A stretch of DNA of 64,000 bases from contig CM069443.1 of assembly GCA_035610835.1 (NCBI GenBank), positions 59,413,266 through 59,477,265 on the forward strand, given 5' to 3'. How positions within the stretch are numbered: position 1 is the stretch's first letter; each line of letters opens with the position of its first letter. Source of the stretch: Ophiura sarsii. Lineage: Eukaryota > Echinodermata > Ophiuroidea > Amphilepidida > Ophiuridae. Positions 56,001-64,000 of this stretch are shown piece by piece. The translations under genes were made by a program, and so were the position numbers. The notes beneath the pieces were generated by a model, which saw only the letters and a list, made by a program, of their open reading frames with translations, made no database searches and was not told where the DNA came from.

Positions 56001-56442
56001 AATAAATTGCTCTGAAAAACTAGATTTATTTGATCAGAACCACGCCATGCATATCGTAACTGGTACATCTACATGCAGTTAGACAGTAGTCACGTGTATA
56101 AAGCCCTCCATATTGACCGATCTGTTATAGCTATCTTTCTATGCACCTTTACCTACCTACATGTATAAATAGGGACATCATAAATCATTCAGCGTGGATT
56201 CTATTTTCATTTCTGCAATTGAAAAGGAAGCCAGGCACCATCCAATCCATTCCCTACCTTGTTAACTAGCCTAATTGTCTACTATACATTTGTAAAGTTA
56301 AACAGGTCACACTTTGGTGAATATATGCGCAAGAAGGCACCATGCTCGCAATAGCTGCCATGTGCTTGGATTTGAATTTCAGAGAGAATCCAAAATGAGA
56401 TTGGAAAATGTTGCAGCTCTGCATAAACAGTCATGATCCTTG
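56001..56442. other. No gene seen
   Basis: Spacer without supported features. Confidence 0.3.
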
Positions 56443-56608
56443 CCCCCCCCCCCCCCCCCCCCCCCCCATATCAGCTCATGGCCCACCTTATTTTGTCTCC
56501 CCCATAAAATCGAAGATGTTGGCTTTAAAAAGTACTTAAAAAGGCCCCCAATTTGTTCTCTTTCCCTCAGAAACCCCTCCCCCCCCCCCCCCCCCCCCAA
56601 AAAAAAAA
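56443..56608. repeat. Two long C-runs
   Basis: About 25 consecutive C at 56,443-56,467 and about 20 C at 56,579-56,598, the latter followed by an A-run. The lengths may be unreliable in assembly. The segment between has no coding signal beyond frames forced open by the homopolymers. Confidence 0.8.
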
Positions 56609-56860
56609 GAAGTGATAAACCGTAAAACCCATGAACCATGGTCTCGCGATGGTTTCTTCCGGGGCCCAAATACGTTGACAAGCCACACTTTTTGAAATAA
56701 TTTTTTCTGTGTGCATGAAATCAATGTCTTGCATCAGTGACAGTTAAATATATTTTTAGCTGTCACTGCTTGCATTCAGAAGATTGTCAACATAACTCCA
56801 TCTAATTTCAGATGGGAAAAGAACTTTGCACCCCCTGACCAGCCAGATGATGTTACTTAC

Positions 56861-56988
56861 ATGTACACCAACATTTTCGGAGCTGTCATATTTCATCCAA
56901 TGTTCACCTGGCAAACACATGTCATTTCCTAGCCCAAAGAATTCACCATAATGTTCTTCACATGTGTTATCATTTGTCTTATTGAATA
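56861..56988 (-). CDS. Candidate internal exon, Cys-containing
   Basis: On the minus strand a TACTAAC branch-point-like word and a T-rich tract precede an acceptor (GACGTAG). Then come 2 bases, 42 open codons, and a perfect GTAAGT donor. The peptide begins FNKTNDNTCEEHYGEFFGLG and continues with NDMCLPGEHWMKY. It has an N-linked glycosylation sequon (NKT), two cysteines and an aromatic-rich composition, typical of an extracellular or lumenal domain. The family is not recognised. I could not find partner exons with matching phase (2 incoming, 0 outgoing). Splice signals at both ends make this one of the better exon candidates. Confidence 0.4.
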
Positions 56989-57209
56989 CTACGTCAATTT
57001 CAAAAACAAATAACAAGTAAGTTAGTAACAAAACAGAAAGCTTGGGTATCACAACCTCTGCTCCATGAAAAACTCTTTCTAAGGCCAACAATAATTAAGT
57101 GATGTGTTGTCAAATTCCACAAATCTTGAAGTTGGGTCGGTCTGTTGATTTACTTTGTTGTCTTATTTTTTTTCTTTCTTTTTGTTTGCTGACAAATATT
57201 ACTGAAAGA

Positions 57210-57395
57210 CAGGCCTCAAATTAAAAAATGAAAAGAAATGAAAAGGGCAAGCAATTTAAGGCAATTTGAAAGGGCACCAAGGCAATTATGTACTTTTGAA
57301 TGGAGTGAAAATAGACAGAAATGGAGGGCATCTAGGCAACTAGGTGGGGCATCAAAGGCAATTGCCTTCGATGCCTTCGATTAATTTGAGGCCTG
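57210..57395. mobile_element. Short hAT-like MITE, CAGGCCTCAAATTA
   Basis: CAGGCCTCAAATTA is mirrored by TAATTTGAGGCCTG. The flanks CTGAAAGA and CTGACAGA agree at 7 of 8 positions, as expected for an aged hAT duplication. The interior is rich in GGCAATT / AATTGCC words. It is 186 bp and non-coding. Confidence 0.7.
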
Positions 57396-57403
57396 CTGAC
57401 AGA

Positions 57404-58030
57404 CAAAATTGGTAAATGTCAATTTGACTAATGTTTCTAGTGTGATAATAGTTTAAAAGCAATCTATTCAAGCAAACTTATTAATTTCAAGCAGAAAATA
57501 GTACTATTTTGACAAATTGGGTAAAACTTAAATCTTGCTTGAAGAACTATAACAGGTTGTACTGTACATAAATGCTAGTTATAGGAGACTGGCATGAAAG
57601 GTGTGTGCCGCACATTTGTATGCCCTCCCCCTCCCTTCCCCGTTGGAACATCCCTCTTGCAAAACGATGTCGCTAATGATAAATAGCAAGAAAGGTCATA
57701 TAATACAACTTTAGATAGAACTGAACCACCACATTCACATGTCATGATGGACACCAAAGTATTCATTCACTGGCTATTAATAGTGTAATCAATATCACTT
57801 AAATTTGACTGATAATTAGCATGAGGATTGTGCCTTTTGTACAACTGTGTTGGTTGGATTGAGAAGCCAATGAAGCATGTATAATAGTATCACAGTGATC
57901 CACTTATGTATACATAATTTAAATGTTACAATGTGAACCAATACAATGTACATAAAAATGTACATGGCTAATATTTAATAGATAGATATTTTGCATGTCT
58001 GCAGAGAGGTAGGCGACGAAAAAGAAACAG
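57404..58030. other. No gene seen
   Basis: AT-rich spacer. Short frames lack splice and domain support. Confidence 0.3.
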
Positions 58031-58415
58031 TGTTCTAGAAATCGGTGAAAAATAAATTTCATGTGCAAATGAATACCGACCCAAATAATTGCAATAACCC
58101 TAATTACTTCAACATCATGGTTCTTTCGTAGAATTCCATGTATTTTTGATACCATGTTATTAACGCCGTTTACACAATACATTGTTTCCGGCAATGATTA
58201 CAATTCGTAATTGTACACAAGTGAACACAATAGTATGGAATGATTGTATATATGTGATGAAAAAATATATGTTGAAAAATAATTACTTACATTGGAAACA
58301 GAATTCCAAATTGATTTTTAGTAAAGCTATAATGTGATTATTTTAATGGAAAATATCAAAGATCAATTCATGAGTCCAGAAATGTCTTTCCTGATAATTT
58401 ATTCACACTTCATTA
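58031..58415 (-). repeat. Dispersed repeat, partner of 2.5-2.8 kb
   Basis: The reverse complement reads ATCAGGAAAGACATTTCTGG...CATTCCATACTATTGTGTTC...GTAAACGGCGTTAA, matching 2,503-2,760. It lies directly beside an H1 MITE here as there. At 58,032-58,080 it also includes a fragment of the MITE seen at 8,893 (GGGTCGGTATTCATTTGCAC, reversed). Confidence 0.6.
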
Positions 58416-58666
58416 GGCTATATTAAAAAAAATCTTTTTCTCAAAGCTCTTCAGTTTTTCAAAACCTAATGAGGAATGCAGTTTTTTAAAATATTGAAAT
58501 CCTTGTAAAATTGACCTTTTTGTATAGAATGATGTGATCAATGGAAAATATGAAAATCTGTGAAACTTTGGGATTTTTTATTTGTTTTTTGAAGAAAAGA
58601 AAAGATTTAAATTAAAAAAATTAAAAAAATCTAACGCGCACCAATTAACTGACGCGCATTTATCGT
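58416..58666 (-). mobile_element. Harbinger-like H1 MITE, truncated
   Basis: It starts GGCTATATTAAAAAAAATC after TTA, with CTCAAAGCTC, AATGAGGAATGCAG, GATGTGATCAATGG and finally AACTGACGCGC. It lacks the closing GAGCTTTGAGACA terminus. Orientation is opposite to the 2,185 copy. Confidence 0.65.
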
Positions 58667-58741
58667 GGACACTGTCGCATTCGGCAAGGTTGCAAATAGT
58701 TTTTTGATGCACATCTTATACACATTCAGGGTGACTACGTA

Positions 58742-59677
58742 TACAGGGTGAGTCAAAATAGTCCGGTCCCGTTTTCAAAAAATCAGGAAAAATACTTTTT
58801 GTACAAAATATGTAAATGTTTTCGTTGTTTATGAGAGTAGACATACTACTTCATACTTGGTTAAGTTTTCACGACAATATCATATTCCACGCCAGATTTA
58901 AAACATATTTACTAAAAAGACGCGAAATCCAAAGTGTTCCAAGTTCCAAGACGCGAAATCCAAAGTGTTCCAAGTTTGGTGGTGGATGTTAACATCATTG
59001 TAATATTAGTTATTCATACAACGCAACCCACTGTATAACTGTTGCAATTTATACCAAATTAACATGTTTTCTTGTTGAATCTCTGATGAATAAAACGATA
59101 TTGCATGCAAAGTATTTAAATATATTATAATATAAATCAGTATTGCACAAACATATTCATACAAATGGACTATGCAATGCACTTGGCCTGGTAAGTTGTC
59201 AAAGCCCAAACTGTTAAAGATATAAGATCTGTTTTCTCTCAGATTTTTCTCACATCAGTTCGATTAAAATAACAAGTTTCAAAATACTTTGGTCAACATT
59301 TTGTTAACACTCAATCATGTTTGTTTAGGCTATCTCTGATTGCACGAAAACATAATCGCAAAGACAAAAGAATCTCTTATCCTTTTGTAAGTGCTGTGAA
59401 TACCAACACGCCTTTGATTGACTTATTCAAAAGGCACGCGTTAAACTTGTACATCCATAGGAATCCCTTAGATAAGTTGGAACAGATTTTATTTCACACA
59501 ATTTAGAAAAATGCACATATCTCCCGTTTCGAATAACCAATTTGAATGAAATAAAATTTAGGTTATAGCTAGTAATACCACCTTGCTATGCAAGTCATTA
59601 AATATATTCATTTTTGCATTTTTACTGGTTTAAGAAATCTGTGAAAGCGGGACCGGACTATTTTGACTCACCCTGTA
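58742..59677. mobile_element. Mariner/Tc1-like element, TA target
   Basis: TA plus CAGGGTGAGTCAAAATAGTC (28 bp in all, through CCGGTCCCG) is perfectly mirrored at 59,648-59,675 and followed by TA. The CAGGGTG terminus and TA target fit the Tc1/mariner or IS630 group. At 0.93 kb it holds no transposase-like frame. A tandem duplication of GACGCGAAATCCAAAGTGTT (58,919 and 58,950, 31-bp period) lies in its left third. Confidence 0.75.
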
Positions 59678-59894
59678 GTAGAGAGCTGAAAAAGTATTCT
59701 TACTCTTACACCTGCGATGGCGCAAGTCCCTCAAACAATGCTACCTAATTACCTAAAATGTTTTGGCCTGATGTAGTCATGCTTGCTTGCTTAACTTGGG
59801 TGTCCCGATGGCAAGCTTTAGGGAGTTGAAATAAACGCAATCTCAGGGTTTTTTCCTACCCCTATATAACATACATATTGATATATAACATCAA

Positions 59895-60240
59895 GATGTT
59901 ACTACAGGTGTCCAATCCAATGTCTTGCTTGAGAATGTTGATGATGTACGTCAGGGCAGGTCTTGCAGGTTTCTTGTTGCCATGCTTGGGAATCCAATGC
60001 ACCAGTTCGGATACTGGCTCTTCTAAAACACACAGTGGCCACCAAACCTTATTTGTCTCTGATTCTTCTGGCCTATTTTGGGGAGGTCTGATCAATTGGG
60101 CATTTGGTATGTGTTGTTTCCAGTTGACATTGAGTAACTGTTCTCAGCATTCTTGTGTAGCTAGCAACCATCAAGCTCTTTCTATAGCTTGGGAGTGATG
60201 GTCCATGGTTCGCATATAAATATTTTGTTCGGTAAACGCA
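59895..60240 (-). pseudogene. Non-LTR retrotransposon ORF2 C-terminal remnant
   Basis: The conceptual minus-strand translation in shifting frames gives CEPWTITPKL, then KELDGC, then YTRMLR-like sequence, then NWKQHIPNAQL, EEPVSELVHWIPKHGN and KKPARPALTYI...LKQDIGLDTC. This order is the well-known carboxy-terminal region of endonuclease/reverse-transcriptase proteins of invertebrate LINEs: a W.L..K.EK.LDGCYTRMLR segment followed by HW.PKHG...GRPALTY.D.LK.D.GL. At least one in-frame stop and two frameshifts break it, and both the amino part and the extreme tail are missing. It is an old, dead, 5'-truncated copy. The family (RTE, CR1 or Jockey side) cannot be fixed by eye. Confidence 0.75.
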
Positions 60241-60800
60241 CAATTTTGTTACACTAGTTTTTGCCAATGGTCATCCATCAATAATTTGTATGGATGTTTT
60301 GTAAATGTGCATTCCTATAAATCCCTGCGTGGCAAAGTATGGCACAATACATAGTTTCGTACGCACACGCTAATTAGATGGTTGATTAAGCAAGTGTTTC
60401 CATTGCTGGAGTGGAACGAGCGAAGAGTCTGGGGAAACCCTGCCTGTTTTGCATGTGTAAAAATAATATCGGGAAGGGCAAATTGATACTCGATAATCGG
60501 TGCAGGGACCTTCAGAGTTCGGACACTACTTTATATTGAGCCACAGTGGTTAAAAAGCATGGGCGATTAAAAAATAGGGATAATACGGTAGTGCACAAAC
60601 ATTCTTTTCTGGTTCCCTTTTAAAGGTAGCTGAGTGTCGTCTGTCCTTGGTGTGTGCCCTATCTTTAAATGTAGTTGGTCTTGAATTGATGTATGTGTGC
60701 TGTGTTCATTTACCCATGAAGTATCCAATTTGTTTGCTTGTAAAACTGACTTTACAATGGTTTGTTGTGTATTTGACAGGCATGTGAAACAGACAGCCAT
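60241..60800. other. Spacer with solo transposon terminus
   Basis: At 60,556-60,590 the sequence AGCATGGGCGATTAAAAAAT AGGGATAATACGGTA is a solo copy of the terminus seen at 27,079 and 31,496. A 77-codon minus frame (60,567-60,800) ends inside this terminus. Its upstream part (MAVCFTCLSNTQQT...) is unassigned. Confidence 0.4.
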
Positions 60801-62960
60801 GAACTCTATTTTACCTTTTCACTGACTGAATGTGGCTGACACTTGACAAACTAGATAGAAATAGAATTAAAACTATAATAGTGATTTATAAAAATAAATT
60901 CCAGACTGTCTTGATAAAACTGATTATACTGTTTTGAACAGCAAAACATACTGTATTAAAGTATGTTAGTAATAATGCATGATCTATATATGTTGGCCTT
61001 TACAATGCATGTAGCTTCACGTACTTTAAACAATTTTGGTTGTTGTGGCATTTTTATCAATAATGGCTTCAATATTATGAGTTATGACTTCATGAAATCT
61101 GCTGAAGTAAAAAGAATATACTGTACAGTGTAACAATAATGTTACACTCCTTCACCCATTTTTTCACATTCTGTCTCAAAACATGTTTTTCTCATGAATT
61201 AATTGTAATTCACTTTTCTTTTTCCTTTTCCCCCCTTTTTAGCTCCTTCTTTTTTTTTGGGTGCTCAGACTACACCAGTAGGCCCTACCATAGCGTAGAC
61301 ATAGAGTGAATTATATTTGTCCCATACATCTCTTTGCAACCCATCAATAATTAAACGTTTTAACGTTTTTTATTTTTTATTCTTAAAAGAATAAAAAATA
61401 CAAAATGAAATAATAATAAATTAAGCTTATATTATAATTAAAAATCAATAGTTGGCGTATTTTGTCCTGGCAACATCCTATCCTGCCGTGGTTCATGAAT
61501 CACGAATTCTAAGTAATTAATTTCAAAATCTCAATAGGCGGTTTGAAAAAGAAAAGCTTAAAAAACGCTATGTACTTCACTTGAACTGAACTATAACGAT
61601 CCTGAAATTATATCAATTTTAACAGAAAACAAACTTCTATGGTTTATTTTTCTATAGGGTGAAATATTGTCTAGACCTCTGGGGAAATAATTAAGAAATG
61701 TGAGGGTCACTTTCAAACTTACACTGAATAGGCCATAATATATAATGTATGAGTGACTCATCTACAGGTACAAGTTTATACATCCATTGCAGCTGGCCAG
61801 CAACCCTCAAAGGAAATCTTTACAATAAAACCTGCTGCAGTAGTATTCACCAATATTCCAAGATGGTAATTCCAAGATGAAGACTGCAGAGTTTATATGT
61901 ACCTCATTTACATAAGATGCTGCACACTACACCGATAAGATTGAAGATTGAGCGGTAAAAGGAGGGCAATAATGCGATGCAATACTGACAATTTCATACA
62001 TCAATGCTCTGGGGTCCAAAACATATTGTTAATTAACTCTTAATAATTTTCTAAAGGTAAAAAATAGATTTTAATAGTGAAACTGTTATTCTTTTCTTCT
62101 ATTTTTTGGTGTTGTAAGTATTTGTAGTAAGTACATGTAAATGTACTAGTTTCATGATTTGATAAGCCTGAACATAAAGTGCCCACACCTACATGTACAT
62201 GTTGTACAATACATAATTGTAGGTTTCAGATGAAGATTTTTGTAAGGTTGTTGTAATTAAAATAAGTCCCGACCCCCGAGTTTATTCCTGGTTCAGATGA
62301 ACTCATAGTCAAAGCCCTACACTTGTAAAAGCATTGAAATAAGAGAGCTAAATGTAGTAAGTTGAAACACCCCTAAATATAATTGTTTTTAAATGAAACG
62401 CCTTGTTTTTAACTTACTTACTTACCTACTTTTATCATCAACATTAATATATTATAAGTACTACTTTTTTATAAATTCATCATTTATTAATTTATTCATT
62501 TTCTATCTATGAATGGTTCAACAAATCACACGCCTCAATCAGATCAAATCTATTCCACCTATCGCTGTGGCCAGAAAGAAAGAAGAACAAATTATGGGAC
62601 ACGCTTACAATTGAATACAAAGACAGGAATGTTAGATAAGCGATTATCTTTATCCTCAAATCAAAAGTAATCACATCATTCATAGATGAGGACTTATCTA
62701 ATTATTCATTTCACTGTAGATCCATTCCTAGTTTAGGCAACAAATAATTTGGTTCTAGTCTGCCAGTTTTCTTTTTTATTATTATGATTTTTCCCCTCTT
62801 TACAAAATTGATGTACCACGCATTTGTATCCTTTGACCCCAAACCCTACCAAATACCACAAAATACCACGGCAGAGATTATCTCCCAGCGCATGCATGGA
62901 CAGTTTTTGATGACACAATCAACCGAGCCTACATAGTGAGTGTGGTATACTGCGCGAATG
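60801..62960. other. No gene seen
   Basis: About 2.1 kb of AT-rich DNA. A small ATTCTTAAAAGAATAAAAAAT palindromic word lies near 61,378, but there are no transposon ends, tandem arrays, exons or RNA genes I can support. Confidence 0.4.
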
Positions 62961-62964
62961 TGAC

Positions 62965-63060
62965 GCTGGATAGCCATAGCCGTGGCTTGCCTATGGGGCC
63001 GGCGGTTTAATGTGCGGAGGATCCCCGGATCGATTCCTCTGGTCAAGGAATGGCGATTCA
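62965..63060 (+). repeat. tRNA-derived SINE head
   Basis: An A-box-like TGGCTTGCCTATGGGG (62,983) and a B-box-like GGATCGATTCC (63,027) are about 44 bp apart. GCGGAGGATCCCCGG lies between, and GC content is well above the flanks. It does not fold as a complete tRNA. I read it as a SINE promoter region. The body may extend to about 63,200. Confidence 0.45.
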
Positions 63061-63249
63061 TCTTGTCCCCTCTCCCTGTTTTTGTTAAAAAACAGGGTGG
63101 TCGGGTTTAGGGTTAAAGAAAATTTGAAAATCTGAACTCTTACAGCAAAATATTGACGACCTTCAGTAAGATGCTGGTGTGATGATAAATAAACCAATTG
63201 AATTCCTGTAGAAAAGTAAACAATAATACCTGTGTCCCTTTAATTACAG

Positions 63250-63340
63250 AGTGACACAAAAACCAGCTTACTTTTCTTGCCCTGACAGTGACACTCCTGT
63301 TTTCTATGTTTTGCAAAGCTACAATGAACCACTGAACTGA
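63250..63340 (+). CDS. Possible terminal exon, weak
   Basis: The acceptor-like CCTTTAATTACAG is followed by one base and 29 open codons to TGA. The peptide begins VTQKPAYFSCPDSDTPVFYV, a plausible folded-protein composition. Nothing upstream supplies the matching phase, no family is recognised, and the segment runs into a local 48-bp tandem duplication (GAACCACTGAACTGAATATA at 63,325; GAACCTCTGAACTGAATATA at 63,373). Confidence 0.15.
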
Positions 63341-63412
63341 ATATAGTGTGCATTTATCAATTTATAGATCTTGAACCTCTGAACTGAATATATTGTGCAT
63401 TTATCAATAACC

Positions 63413-64000
63413 TGTCAGCAGCATGTACAGGTCACTGCTTTGTTTATCAAATGTCTATTTTGCACTGTTGCACTGGTACAGTAGTTTGTATCAAAATGAA
63501 TGCTAGACGATCCAGACAGCTCATAAATTATCAGTTTGAATTGATATAGAATTTCCTTTGTGAAATTGAAATTATTTCAATGAAATTCATTTTCAAAGCT
63601 TCATTTAGTTAGTATCTGCCGGTTGACTATGGTCCTATAAATCATCAATAATACAATACCTTGGAATTTCACAAACATGTATGCCCGGGACAAATGCTCC
63701 CCACCCCAAAAGCAACTGAACCAAACATCACATGCGCAATGGTCCGAAAATGATGAATCATGAATCCAATATTTTTGTCAACATAAATTACAAGTGGATA
63801 AGAGAGGATTAAAGAAGCAGTGGAGATAAGAAAGAGGCACCACTGTACTTCGAATCGAGATGAGGGGTATTATCACCTTTCACATGTTTTTGACGCAACT
63901 CCAAAACCGCCGCTGGGAGCCACTGAACTAACTAAGAGATGTTTAAGATTTTTTCTGGTTTTTTTACGGAATTTACTTCATTATAATTGGCCATTATTGT
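63413..64000. other. No gene seen
   Basis: The AT-rich end of the window, with no supported feature. Confidence 0.3.

Noticed and set aside
56379..56724. Gly- or Pro-rich frames around the C-runs
   Set aside because: They are artefacts of homopolymer C tracts whose lengths may not be reliable.
60567..60800. 77-codon minus frame as a gene
   Set aside because: Its end lies inside a solo transposon terminus, and no family or splice evidence supports the rest.

Overview
The window reads as intron or intergenic DNA of a repeat-rich, AT-rich animal genome, not a bacterium, phage or plasmid. No open frame is long enough to be an ordinary bacterial gene. Short candidate exons have eukaryotic splice signals, tRNA-derived SINE-like modules are present, and there is a decayed non-LTR retrotransposon. 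Frequent words such as TACATGTA and TAGGCCTA and the transposon families seen suggest a marine invertebrate, perhaps an echinoderm or hemichordate. That placement is my inference, and no species can be named.

Most of what can be supported is non-autonomous DNA transposon sequence. Several families are recognisable from paired terminal inverted repeats (TIRs) and target-site duplications (TSDs). Harbinger-like MITEs flanked by TAA lie at 0.8, 2.2, 26.1, 53.1, 54.0 and 58.4 kb. hAT-like elements with 6-8 bp duplications lie at 5.0, 20.8, 39.8, 42.0, 50.7 and 57.2 kb. TTAA-flanked elements lie at 6.5 and 27.3-31.3 kb. TA-flanked CTGTAAAA elements lie at 0.4, 19.6, 22.7 and 48.1 kb, and a mariner-like element at 58.7-59.7 kb.

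Layout: 0-11 kb holds MITEs in AT-rich DNA. At 11.1-18.0 kb a large composite carries a 109-bp satellite array of about 35 units (11.78-15.63 kb) inside a TIR pair. It is flanked by a direct repeat and followed by a 1.9-kb imperfect palindrome studded with the motif GTCACGGACGGAC. At 18-27 kb there are MITEs and two young tandem duplications. At 27.1-31.5 kb there is a 4-kb TTAA element with a nested MITE. At 31.5-38 kb there is AT-rich DNA, a minisatellite, a good candidate exon (34,695-34,800) and a hairpin. At 38.2-39.5 kb an element is built almost wholly of GTTTATC/GTTTTTCG palindromic words. At 43.7-46.7 kb a 2.9-kb element carries about ten copies of GGTGTCCATGTAGCATCG. At 48-64 kb there are further MITEs, hAT copies, SINEs, a LINE ORF2 remnant (59.9-60.2 kb, minus) and a few candidate exons.

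Protein-coding evidence is thin. The best candidate host exons are 34,695-34,800 (+), 56,861-56,988 (-) and 20,363-20,565 (-). None could be assigned to a family by eye, so no gene is named. The most unusual material is the set of elements carrying reiterated internal motifs, which resemble transposase-binding arrays, and the satellite that appears to have amplified inside a transposon.
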